A stretch of 61,990 bases of DNA from an uncultured Chthonomonas sp. (lineage in GTDB: Bacteria > Armatimonadota > Chthonomonadetes > Chthonomonadales > Chthonomonadaceae), in the NCBI GenBank assembly GCA_903859705.1, contig CAIONQ010000004.1, positions 1 through 61,990 on the forward strand, written 5' to 3'. Positions within the stretch are counted from its first letter, which is position 1, and each line of letters starts with the position of its first letter. The position numbers and the translations under genes were made by a program. Below are positions 9,414 to 17,050 of this stretch, one piece after another. The notes beneath the pieces are model-generated. The model was not told the DNA's origin and made no database searches. It worked only from the letters and a program-made list of their open reading frames with translations.

Positions 9414-10325
9414 CTATGCCGGCGTTTCGCCAGCGGCATCCAGGCGCTGTTTCGCTTCTGCGTATACCTCGGCAGAGAGGGGGCCTCTGGCCGCTACGGC
9501 CATGTTCTCGGTGAGGTGCTCCGGGATCAGCGTGCCAACAATGGTGGTATGAATGTCCGGATGCGAGAGCAGGAAGCGCAGCAGGAACCCGGAGCGTGAT
9601 TCACCTTCTTCCCGCAGTTCGTCCAGCTTACCGGCCTCAAATTTCGCCCAGCGATCCTGATTGCCAAGGCCAACTCCTGGCTCACCGCGCGCCACTCCGC
9701 CCCGGTCGATAATACCTGCGCCAGCTTTTGCAGCCGCAGAGATCACGTTTTCATGCTGCCGCTCCAACCCGGAATAAGGGATCTGGTACGTATCGAAAAC
9801 GCCCCATCCGATGTAGGTGGTTATGTGCGGCAGGGTAGAGGAGCAGCCTATCCAGCGCACTTTGCCCTGCGCCTTCATCTCCTGCAGAACCGCCACCAGG
9901 TCGCCCTGTTCAACCTGCTCCACGCTCGGGTTGTGAAGCTGCATAATATCCACATAATCGGTCTTCATCCGTTCCAGACTCTCATGAAGACCTCGGAACA
10001 GATTCTCTCGCGTCCAAACATGCGGCGTCTCATCGGTATGCTCGTCTTTATGAACTACGGTGCAGCCGCATTTTGTTGCCAGGTAGAACTCCGAGCGGCG
10101 ATGGCTCAGGAACTTCCCTATAAACTCCTCGCTACGGCCATAATCGTTGGCCGTATCCACGAAGTTGATGCCAGCATCCAGTACCGCGTTGAGGATAGTA
10201 TTCGCCTGATTTTCTGTAACAGGGCGGCCGCCCCATATTCGAGAGCCGCGTACTTCCATCGCGCCATAGCCCAGTTGCGTCACTTCCAGGCCGGTTCGGC
10301 CCAATGTCTTTGTAGTAAGTGCCAT
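9414..10325 (-). CDS. Aldo/keto reductase
   Basis: 303 residues with the AKR tetrad Asp57, Tyr62, Lys85 and His131 (DTANDY, ATKCG, QLHNPS). A GGVARGEPGVGLGNQDRW insertion lies in the loop before the C-terminal helices. The sequence is clearly different from the AKRs at 5539 and 41284, so these are distinct subfamilies rather than recent duplicates. It sits alone. The start MALTTKTLGRTG is the usual first strand of the barrel. Substrate unknown; NADPH-dependent carbonyl reduction expected. Confidence 0.88.
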   Translation of the reverse strand: MALTTKTLGRTGLEVTQLGYGAMEVRGSRIWGGRPVTENQANTILNAVLDAGINFVDTANDYGRSEEFIGKFLSHRRSEFYLATKCGCTVVHKDEHTDETPHVWTRENLFRGLHESLERMKTDYVDIMQLHNPSVEQVEQGDLVAVLQEMKAQGKVRWIGCSSTLPHITTYIGWGVFDTYQIPYSGLERQHENVISAAAKAGAGIIDRGGVARGEPGVGLGNQDRWAKFEAGKLDELREEGESRSGFLLRFLLSHPDIHTTIVGTLIPEHLTENMAVAARGPLSAEVYAEAKQRLDAAGETPA

Positions 10326-10498
10326 TTATAGTTCACTCCCTTTTGAGAATAGGTTATTGACTTTAGATTGCCCGGCTCGCAGTCATCTCAAGCCGGGCTG
10401 CTTCTTAGCTTCGGAATACCCGCCACACGTTAGTGCACTATCGAAAGGTAGGAGAGCGTTTAGTGCGTACTGTTCTACTCATCATGCAGTGCGCTCTC

Positions 10499-10720
10499 CT
10501 ATTTGCGCGCAGTCTGTTTGGCCGTGGGGCCCTTCCCGCCATACAGTACTCTCCACACCGTGCCAGAACCGTCGTCCGTTACAAACAGGGAGCCATCGGC
10601 ACCAACGGTAACTCCCACCGGCCGGCCCCAGACGTTGCCCTCCGGAGTTACGAACCCGGTCATGAAGTCTTCGTACTCACCGTTAGGTATGCCGTTCTTG
10701 AGTGGCACGCGTACAACCTT
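10499..10720 (-). pseudogene. C-terminal fragment of a sorbosone/glucose-type sugar dehydrogenase
   Basis: About 73 residues read NKVVRVPLKNG, GEYEDFMTGFVT, VWGRPVGV and LFVTDDGSGTVWRV. These match the last beta-propeller blade of membrane-bound L-sorbosone dehydrogenase-like (PQQ-type) proteins. A TGA closes the frame three codons before this homology begins, and the remaining 300-plus residues are absent. The internal GTG at 10708 could only start a useless stub. I read it as the relic of a lost gene. Confidence 0.65.
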
Positions 10721-11037
10721 ATTGCTGCACGCACTTCACCTTGTCCCATGTCCCTCAAACCGTATCCCACCAGTCCCTGCGCCTGTACGCCACCGGTCCC
10801 AACTACTGTTCCTACGGGGGCGCGTACCCGTCGTACGCCCGGCTCTCCATGTGATGGCCAGTTGCCCGGTAATTACTATTCGAACATGGCGGTAAGTCCA
10901 CTTCCCGAAACCCAAATCCACCACACCTCGTATTGTTGGGACCGTTACCGGGTACATCTCATTTCTTGTGTCCTATGGCAAGTTGTGGGTTCTTCAATGC
11001 CCAGGCTTTCCATTCAGCAACTCCCCAAACAGTTCCA
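10721..11037. other. Probable decayed coding DNA, no intact gene
   Basis: About 317 bases upstream of the dehydrogenase fragment. The minus strand has a short frame, 10736-10957, whose composition is arginine- and glycine-rich and not protein-like. The region may be the eroded upstream blade of the same gene, but I cannot align it with confidence. Confidence 0.35.
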
Positions 11038-11631
11038 TCACCCTGATGCCCCCAACAACCCTGCTATTGCGTTAAAACCGCGGTTGCGCGCATGCTCAAG
11101 TGGTGTTACTCCCTCTCTATCCGCGATGTTGATATCTGCTCCATGCTCCAACAACAGCTGCACTATCCGCTGATGCGCAGGTCCACCGTTGCTGAGCACA
11201 ACAGCCTCCAATAACGCTGTCCAACCCAGGTTGTTTATGTGGTTCACATCCACATCCGTAGTGGTCAGCAAGGTGCGCACCACCTCCACATGTCCCCGTT
11301 CACAGGCGGGTATAAGTGCAGTACCTCCATAACGGTTGGTCAGCCTCGTGTTTGCACCGGCACCAATCAGGTGCTTAAGTATCTCCAGTAATCCTTCCGC
11401 ACCGGCGTAGAGGAAGGGATTATCCCGCATATTGTCCTGAATATGAATGTCCGCGCCAGCATCTATGAGCGCTTTCACCGTCTCCGGATGGTTTCCATGC
11501 GTTGCCGCCATTATTGGCGTGCGCCCGCGTACATCACGTTCGTTTATTGGTGCCCCATCTCTTAGCATCCCAAGCAGGGTTTCGGTATCGCCACGCTCGG
11601 CATTGGCGGTTAATGGCTCCTGTTTGCTCAA
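11038..11631 (-). CDS. Ankyrin-repeat protein
   Basis: 197 residues made almost entirely of ankyrin repeats, about five to six units of 33 residues. Recognisable pieces are RGRTPIMAATHGNHPETVKALIDAGADIH, then GGTALIPACERGHVEVVRTLL and VTPLEHARNRG. There is no signal peptide, so it should be cytoplasmic and act in protein-protein contacts. The likely start is TTG at 11631, preceded by GAGAGG ten bases upstream. A second ankyrin protein of the same length (197 residues) lies at 33586, but the sequences differ. The partner is unknown. Confidence 0.85.
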   Translation of the reverse strand: MSKQEPLTANAERGDTETLLGMLRDGAPINERDVRGRTPIMAATHGNHPETVKALIDAGADIHIQDNMRDNPFLYAGAEGLLEILKHLIGAGANTRLTNRYGGTALIPACERGHVEVVRTLLTTTDVDVNHINNLGWTALLEAVVLSNGGPAHQRIVQLLLEHGADINIADREGVTPLEHARNRGFNAIAGLLGASG

Positions 11632-11892
11632 TGTAATTCAACCTCTCAGTAGTGCAGACCCCAGAGTCTGTGATCGGGTGATGTAATCTTCAAAATTGTT
11701 TGGCACATACCTTCCCGGGTATTCGGTGTGGCTGCTTGCTAATCATCTTGCTTACCAACCGCCGGTCAAGTGCCACACAAGAGGATATCTCGGGCAGAGC
11801 AGCGCAATCTGGGCTGAGAATAGCGCGCTGGAACATGTCACCCAGTGCACAGATTGCCCGGGGTCTTCAACCTCAGGAAACAGGCTGCCATC

Positions 11893-13161
11893 ATGGATAA
11901 CGATCCCGAGAGCGAAACCAATCTCCAGCTGAAGATGCTCTGGAAGCTGCTTGCCAGGGTCCACTGGTTGGTGTACGTCAGCATCATCCTGTCAATTGCC
12001 TGGTTTATGGATACTGCGCATCCCCCCGTTGATCTGGCGCGCATGATCCCTCCGGGCCTGATCAAAACCGGACATCACGATATTAAGACGGATGCGGCCG
12101 ATATGGAAAAACTGCATCATTTCAAGGTTCAACTGGGTGAGCCAGAATTCAAATCCCATTTGCGAGAGATTTTGCGAAAGGAACGGCAGATCGCCGAGAA
12201 TCAGTGGAAGAACGATGAGATAAAGGAAAGGCCCACCATATTCACATTCAAACTGACAGCCGACTCTAACTCCGCCAGCGAAAATGGCCCGGTTATGCCG
12301 AGCCTGCTATTTGGCGAGGATACCTCCTCAGACCTCATTCGAGAATCAGGTTTCACAGATAACGAATACAAGAGCATCGAGGATGCGCATACCTGGTGTG
12401 CCATCGGAGATGCTTTCAGAGATTCGGGATACTCTATTCGTGTATTCCCGGTAGCTGCAGACATGCTGGGGTTGAGAGGTTTTGAGCACTTTAGCGCAAG
12501 CGGAACAGTGCTATGGGGTGACTTTTACTGGCATTACATGCCCAGGTTCTATACAAAAAGTAGTGAAGTCTTATTGTGCGGCGTCTGGCCCATACGCGAT
12601 GTAAACGGCTGCTCCACGGCTATAATTGCAAAATTACAGAAGGTTACAGACCAACGAATAAAGGTCATCGGCCTTCGATACGGAGTGCCATTTACCGATA
12701 ACTATATCGTTTCGGAACGTATCAAGGAGCTTGCGGAACAAGCTCCTCCTACAAGCGCTCCTGCCGATTCCCCAATAGAGCTACGGCCGTGGTCATTTGC
12801 CCCGCAAACGTACTGGAGTATTGTTCTGGCGGTTTCCACTTGCCTGTCTTTAACACTGCTCTGTGGCTTGCTGGCCACCGTTCGGCGGTTTGATCGAATT
12901 GAGGAATTCCCAGTTGGCAACGGGGGCAGAGCCCTTATTGGGATCGTCTGCTTGTTGCTTTTAGCGCTCATCCTGTTTTGTGCGGCAGAGCCGCTCGTAT
13001 TCATGTTCAAAGTTGCGCCGGAATACCGGCCCATATTTACTCTCGCGCTTGCGTGCAGTTTGCCAGCGGTTGGTTGTGCATGCTATACATACGCAATTGC
13101 CAGGCACGTAAAAGTCTATGCGGGGAATACAGGGCAGAAACAGCAGGGGCAAATATACTGA
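11893..13161 (+). CDS. Unrecognised membrane protein, one N-terminal and three C-terminal helices
   Basis: 422 residues from ATG 11893 (MDNDPESET), chosen because AGGAAA lies upstream and the earlier in-frame ATG at 11845 has none. One transmembrane helix (about 20-38, HWLVYVSIILSIAWF) is followed by an extracytoplasmic domain of about 260 residues rich in charged residues. Three closely spaced helices (about 312-336, 350-375 and 378-405) form the C-terminus. The middle domain has no motif I recognise. The topology is that of a sensor or a transporter accessory protein. It is monocistronic and convergent with the TPR gene. Confidence 0.65.
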   Translation: MDNDPESETNLQLKMLWKLLARVHWLVYVSIILSIAWFMDTAHPPVDLARMIPPGLIKTGHHDIKTDAADMEKLHHFKVQLGEPEFKSHLREILRKERQIAENQWKNDEIKERPTIFTFKLTADSNSASENGPVMPSLLFGEDTSSDLIRESGFTDNEYKSIEDAHTWCAIGDAFRDSGYSIRVFPVAADMLGLRGFEHFSASGTVLWGDFYWHYMPRFYTKSSEVLLCGVWPIRDVNGCSTAIIAKLQKVTDQRIKVIGLRYGVPFTDNYIVSERIKELAEQAPPTSAPADSPIELRPWSFAPQTYWSIVLAVSTCLSLTLLCGLLATVRRFDRIEEFPVGNGGRALIGIVCLLLLALILFCAAEPLVFMFKVAPEYRPIFTLALACSLPAVGCACYTYAIARHVKVYAGNTGQKQQGQIY

Positions 13162-13288
13162 GGCATGGCCAATACAGCGCGGTGAATGCTGCGCAAACTA
13201 CTTACAACCCTGTATATGAGGTAATGGTTTGTTCTTCACTCTTTCTATACCTGCGCCAAGAGCGCACACAATCCGGAACCATAACCGG

Positions 13289-14272
13289 TTAACTTGTCGG
13301 CTTTGCCGGTTTCTGCTTCTCTTTCATCGATTTTAGCAGTCTCGTCGCCCGCACGTCTCCAGGTGTCAAAATTAGCGCCAGTTCCAGATCGATAATTGCT
13401 TCCGTATAGTGCCCCGATTGTGAATAAGCAATGGCGCGATTGCCGAGAAATGTTGTTTCGTCTTTTACAGATTTCCCAATGTCGTGGCATGTAAGGCAGG
13501 TAGAGTAGTCTGCTATTGCGGCATCGGTACGGCCAGCTTTTAAGTACAGGTTGGCACGGTTGCCCCAGGCATTCCCGTTCAAGGGCTGAACTTCTGTAAT
13601 CTCAGTATAGTCTCGAATGGCTTCGTCCAGCTTTCCCGCGGCCTCTTCGGCGAGAGCCTTTTCGAAAAGTACCTTTGTGTCGAGTTTGCCAGTCGTATCC
13701 ACTGCCTTGTGATGTTTCTGGTATTCAATTGCATTCTTTGCAGCTATCACTTCGGTATAATTGCGTTCGCGGCCAGGCTGCAATTTGAGTGATTTTGCCA
13801 GGCAAGTTTTTGCCTGTTCCAAATTTCCCATCAGGTACCATGCATCTCCTCGAACAGACCATGCAATTGGGTCGCCAGCATTGGCACATGCGGCAATCGC
13901 ATCAACAAGAGCCCTCAAGGGTTCGTTCTTCTTATTGAGGGATCTGCCGCGAAATGAGTATCCCAGATACTTCCAGCCGCCTTTCTCATTCATATTTTTT
14001 ATTGTTATCGCTGCCGTAAAATCTGACACCGCGCCGTCGTAATTTTTTAGATTGTCGCGCATCGTGCCGCGAAACTGCCAGGCGGCACCGTCTTTGTAGT
14101 TCTCATCAATCTGTTTTCCAAACATCTTCTCCAGAGACGGCCACTCGGCGACTTCTGTGCTCAGAGTATCGGGGTCATTTGCCTGCGACATCGCTGGCGA
14201 TGATCCGGCGATGGCAAGCACAAGCGTAGCCGCACTTGCTGCAAGTGTTGAGCGTAAAGTAGAGTGTATCAT
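13289..14272 (-). CDS. Secreted tetratricopeptide-repeat (TPR) protein
   Basis: 327 residues. The signal peptide spans about 1-30 (hydrophobic core AASAATLVLAIAG, site near SPAMSQA). Several TPR units follow, such as AWQFRGTMRDNLKNYDGAVSDFTAAI, AWSVRGDAWYLMGNLEQAKTCLAKSL and AWGNRANLYLKAGRTDAAIADYSTCL. The last unit ends near the C-terminus. It should be a periplasmic or extracellular scaffold. There are no enzyme motifs. It is convergent with the membrane protein at 11893, and its partner is unknown. Confidence 0.8.
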   Translation of the reverse strand: MIHSTLRSTLAASAATLVLAIAGSSPAMSQANDPDTLSTEVAEWPSLEKMFGKQIDENYKDGAAWQFRGTMRDNLKNYDGAVSDFTAAITIKNMNEKGGWKYLGYSFRGRSLNKKNEPLRALVDAIAACANAGDPIAWSVRGDAWYLMGNLEQAKTCLAKSLKLQPGRERNYTEVIAAKNAIEYQKHHKAVDTTGKLDTKVLFEKALAEEAAGKLDEAIRDYTEITEVQPLNGNAWGNRANLYLKAGRTDAAIADYSTCLTCHDIGKSVKDETTFLGNRAIAYSQSGHYTEAIIDLELALILTPGDVRATRLLKSMKEKQKPAKPTS

Positions 14273-14547
14273 GGTTGGAATGGGTACCTTATTGAGAATA
14301 TCTGTTGATGGAAATACGCAAACGTGGCGCCGGTCTGCACCCGGTTATAAAAATTCAAATCTCAGGTGCTTACAATACCACCACATACTAAGTGTTGGTT
14401 TACGGTAACCTGCACCGCCCGGCGCGGCAGCATCGCTGGGTATACCAAAAGCACCTAAATGCCAACCCCTTGAAACGCGCAGTTTCGTCGGCTATATGTC
14501 TGAAAGTCATTTCGCCCGCTTCCCTCGTCACAAGGAGCGCGTCCAGA

Positions 14548-15021
14548 CTACACCTCAACACGCGAGTACGCTTCCTCATACATCTCATCACTGCATCCAA
14601 AGTATCGCACTACACGTGCGGAGAAGTCTACTTCATATCTCACTACACCGGCATCCCAGCTTGCCTCCAGGAACTCTTCGAAGCTGCCTTCACCGGCCTG
14701 GTCCGTTCGCAACGCCGCAATGAGGGCCTCGCGGTTGAATGGAGGCACGGCAACCATGCCGGTAACCAAGGGCTTTCCAACCACTGTTACTGAGCCGCTC
14801 TCCGTTATAAACAGGCTCTGGCAGGAAGGAAGGTACCAGGAGTTACGCGTTACTCCTGCTTGTCGCATGGTTTCGGCAAAATACGGGAACCCGCCTACTT
14901 TGGGGCGGTTTGCCGTGGCCCGTAGCAGAGCACCCTGTAAATTATCGATTGCATTGGCCACAGTAATAAGCTCCGTTTCGTTGTTCGGTGGTTCAGTCCA
15001 CCGGCACATCATTCCAGCCAT
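14548..15021 (-). CDS. DUF1398-like protein
   Basis: Up to 157 residues. The central and C-terminal parts (GGFPYFAETMRQAGVTR, LPSCQSLF, ALIAALRTDQAGEGSFEEF, AGVVRYEVDFSARVVRYFG) fit the DUF1398 / YbcV-like family, whose function is unknown. It overlaps the end of the MarR gene by 29 bases, so the two are translationally coupled and presumably repressed together. Several in-frame ATGs lie within the overlap; the first is listed. MarR-controlled partners are often stress or drug-response proteins, which is only a context hint. Confidence 0.7.
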   Translation of the reverse strand: MAGMMCRWTEPPNNETELITVANAIDNLQGALLRATANRPKVGGFPYFAETMRQAGVTRNSWYLPSCQSLFITESGSVTVVGKPLVTGMVAVPPFNREALIAALRTDQAGEGSFEEFLEASWDAGVVRYEVDFSARVVRYFGCSDEMYEEAYSRVEV

Positions 15022-15454
15022 GGCTCTGCGCCACTTTCTGCAGCAGGTACCTTAGTTGGCTCTGTTCATGTATATCCAGGCAGCCGAAGTAGTTTGCATC
15101 GTTTTGGTCCGCACACATTGCCAATTCCGGCAAGATGCGGCTGCCCTCTGCCGTAAGAAAGAGGCTGTGGCTGCGCTTATCTTCTTCTCTTACAATCCGC
15201 CCGGTGAGCCCTTTGGCCTCCAGCTTGTCGATTATTTTGGAAGTTGCTCCGCGCGTCGTGCCCATAAGTTCCGCTAAGTCGGCCGGGGTGATATCGGGAT
15301 GATCAAATAGTTGGCGCAGCGCCACCCACTCTGCAATGGTGAAATGTCGGTGTTGTAGAGCTCTGGCAAACGAACCGGATACATGGTTAGAGACATGCCG
15401 AAGCCAGTAACCCAGATGAACCTCCAAATTTGAGACCAGTTGATCATCAGTCAT
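14993..15454 (-). CDS. MarR-family transcription regulator
   Basis: 153 residues. The winged helix is clear: ITPADLAELMGTTRGATSKIIDKLEAKGLTGRIVREEDKRSHSLFLTAEG contains the recognition helix and the DxRS wing of MarR proteins. Flanking helices form the dimer interface. It binds DNA as a dimer and normally releases it on contact with small phenolic or oxidising compounds. A perfect palindrome inside its own promoter (15500-15520) points to autorepression. It is the first gene of an operon with the DUF1398-like gene. Confidence 0.9.
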   Translation of the reverse strand: MTDDQLVSNLEVHLGYWLRHVSNHVSGSFARALQHRHFTIAEWVALRQLFDHPDITPADLAELMGTTRGATSKIIDKLEAKGLTGRIVREEDKRSHSLFLTAEGSRILPELAMCADQNDANYFGCLDIHEQSQLRYLLQKVAQSHGWNDVPVD

Positions 15455-15496
15455 CTTATCACGTCTCTCGCATAAAGTTTCCCAGGAAACTATAAT

Positions 15497-15527
15497 AGTA
15501 TAGTTACCTGGGGTAACTATTTGTCAA
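15497..15527 (-). promoter_or_regulatory. Promoter of the MarR operon
   Basis: Minus-strand -35 TTGACA (complement of 15522-15527) and -10 TATACT (complement of 15497-15502), separated by 19 bases. The start codon is 43 bases downstream. The spacer is slightly long, a common feature of regulated promoters, and is filled by the palindrome at 15500-15520. Confidence 0.6.
15500..15520. promoter_or_regulatory. Probable MarR operator (perfect palindrome)
   Basis: ATAGTTACC-TGG-GGTAACTAT: nine-base arms, no mismatch, three-base centre. It lies between the -35 and -10 elements of the MarR promoter. Length and symmetry suit a winged-helix dimer, and repression of its own operon is inferred. Confidence 0.7.
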
Positions 15528-15660
15528 GGGTATAACACACACTCGTAATGAAATCTACAATCTCGTCGCGAACTGTGTGGGAAACCCAGCGGCCATTCAG
15601 ATCTCCCCACGCTGCTTTTTTAGCTGGATGTGCTCTTCCATTAACTCCGAAAGTGTCTAA
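15517..15660 (-). pseudogene. Possible N-terminal scrap of an IS3-like transposase
   Basis: A minus-strand frame reads PAKKAAWGDLNG and then VSHTVRDEIVDFI. This resembles the opening residues of a group of IS3-type transposases that continue into a tryptophan-rich helix-turn-helix. The resemblance stops at about 15530, the frame ends at 15517, and nothing downstream continues it; the MarR promoter begins there. No terminal inverted repeats were found. The match is from memory of the family and is weak. Confidence 0.35.
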
Positions 15661-15990
15661 CGATAGTGATATCGGTATAAGCAATCTGCCTAAAATAATC
15701 CGCGGGAATACAGTATTTGCTGTATTGATTATCACCTCCGCTCTAAGAACAGTGCCTCAGTACCGGTGGTTCTCTTTACCGTCACTTCTTTTGTGCGCTG
15801 TAGGGCTAATGCGCAGCGTTTGGTTACTGTTTCGTAAATTACGCAGCCGAGTTCCGAGTTCGCAAGAAGAAGGAAAGTGGTATGGCGGCTATATTTCCCA
15901 GGGGATAACCAGAGGCGGTGGCCGCACACAGTGTAAACTACACTCATATTTTATCCCGGCAAATTATTCAACACTTAAACTGGTAGCAAT
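15661..15990. other. Intergenic, nothing recognised
   Basis: 330 bases between the transposase-like scrap and the stop of the DeoR-type gene. A plus-strand frame crosses it, but its composition is not protein-like and it has no ribosome site. Confidence 0.4.
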
Positions 15991-16887
15991 TTAGTAGTCG
16001 CTGTCTCGAACAACGGCATGTTCCGTCAGTAGCAGCTCCATAGAGGCTTCGGTATAGGTCATCTCTGTTCCATACGCCTGCAGCCTGTCTCGCAGTGCTT
16101 CCAGCTGTTCTGTTTGCTCTTCGGTAAGTGTTTCGGTAACAAGCTTTACGCGCTTGCCATGCAGCGCCGCACCGCCAAAGTTCCACGGGTGGCGGCGGCC
16201 AAGCTTGGTGCTATCCACAGTAATAACCACTTCTGGCGCTACATTCAGAACCTGCTTCAGGAATGCCGCCTCTTCTGCCCTGTGGGAAAACAGATCCAGC
16301 AACCCCGCACCCGGCCCGGTGCCCAGCAACACGCCGCTGGCGCCAACTATTGCAAGGCTGGGCTGAAATGCACTTCGGAATTCGGAGGTGTGCAGAGCGC
16401 AATCTTCCGGGGAGTAGATTTCGCCAAGCACTCCGGTGGATATTCCGGCAGCAACCATCTCCAGCAACGAAGGAATACTGTTTGTAAACACAATAAGGTT
16501 GTGCGGCGGCTCCGCCTCCACTGCTGCGCGGCGAATTTCACAGGCCACAGCGTAGGGCGTGCTGCCCGCTGTAAGGGCAATTGCCTGGTCATCCGCAAGC
16601 GATTTCACAACATGGGTTGCAATGGCTCGCTTGGCAACGGTGCGCCGATCCAGCTGGTTGGTAAAGTAGCCAGGGCTGTAACCCACGCGCGCAACCTGAA
16701 CCTTGCCCCGCCGCAGTTCTAAACCATTGATGGAGTGGAATAGCTGCTGCAGGCTATCGATATCACGGCGGATCGTTCGCTGATCACACCGCATCGCCGC
16801 GGCAAGAGTTTCCAGTGTCTGCGGCTCTTCGTGGCGTGCAAGCAACTCCATGAGCTGCATACGTCTCGCATCTGCCTGTTCCGCCAT
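15991..16887 (-). CDS. DeoR-family transcription regulator
   Basis: 298 residues from ATG 16887 (MAEQADARR), preferred because AAGGAA precedes it; an earlier in-frame start at 16944 adds 19 residues of poor quality. The N-terminal helix-turn-helix (LETLAAAMRCDQRTIRRDIDSL) and the C-terminal DeoRC sensor domain (GSTPYAVACEIRR, NLIVFTNS, VTVDSTKLGRR) are both present. The DeoRC domain usually binds a phosphorylated sugar. The gene lies 163 bases downstream of the beta-helix gene on the same strand, and an inverted repeat at 16927-16956 could be its operator. Confidence 0.82.
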   Translation of the reverse strand: MAEQADARRMQLMELLARHEEPQTLETLAAAMRCDQRTIRRDIDSLQQLFHSINGLELRRGKVQVARVGYSPGYFTNQLDRRTVAKRAIATHVVKSLADDQAIALTAGSTPYAVACEIRRAAVEAEPPHNLIVFTNSIPSLLEMVAAGISTGVLGEIYSPEDCALHTSEFRSAFQPSLAIVGASGVLLGTGPGAGLLDLFSHRAEEAAFLKQVLNVAPEVVITVDSTKLGRRHPWNFGGAALHGKRVKLVTETLTEEQTEQLEALRDRLQAYGTEMTYTEASMELLLTEHAVVRDSDY

Positions 16888-16926
16888 GATGCCATTCCTT
16901 GGAAGAAAGTAATTAACATCCATAAT

Positions 16927-16956
16927 GTACCATAGAAAAGTCACAAACTATGGTGC
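16927..16956. promoter_or_regulatory. Inverted repeat upstream of the DeoR-type gene
   Basis: GTACCATAG at 16927-16935 is matched by CTATGGTGC at 16948-16956, eight of nine pairs, 12-base spacer. It lies 40 bases upstream of the DeoR start, a natural place for an autoregulatory operator. Confidence 0.45.
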
Positions 16957-17050
16957 AATTGTCAGGAAACTGTCAAAAACAACTACCTGGCAGGACTTCA
17001 GTGGCAGCTAGCTGCCGGGCAATTGAATCCGGACGAAAAGTGACTATTCG

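Noticed and set aside
15548-15994. 148-codon plus-strand frame between MarR and DeoR genes
   Set aside because: Starts inside the promoter region, contains no motif, and composition is not protein-like.
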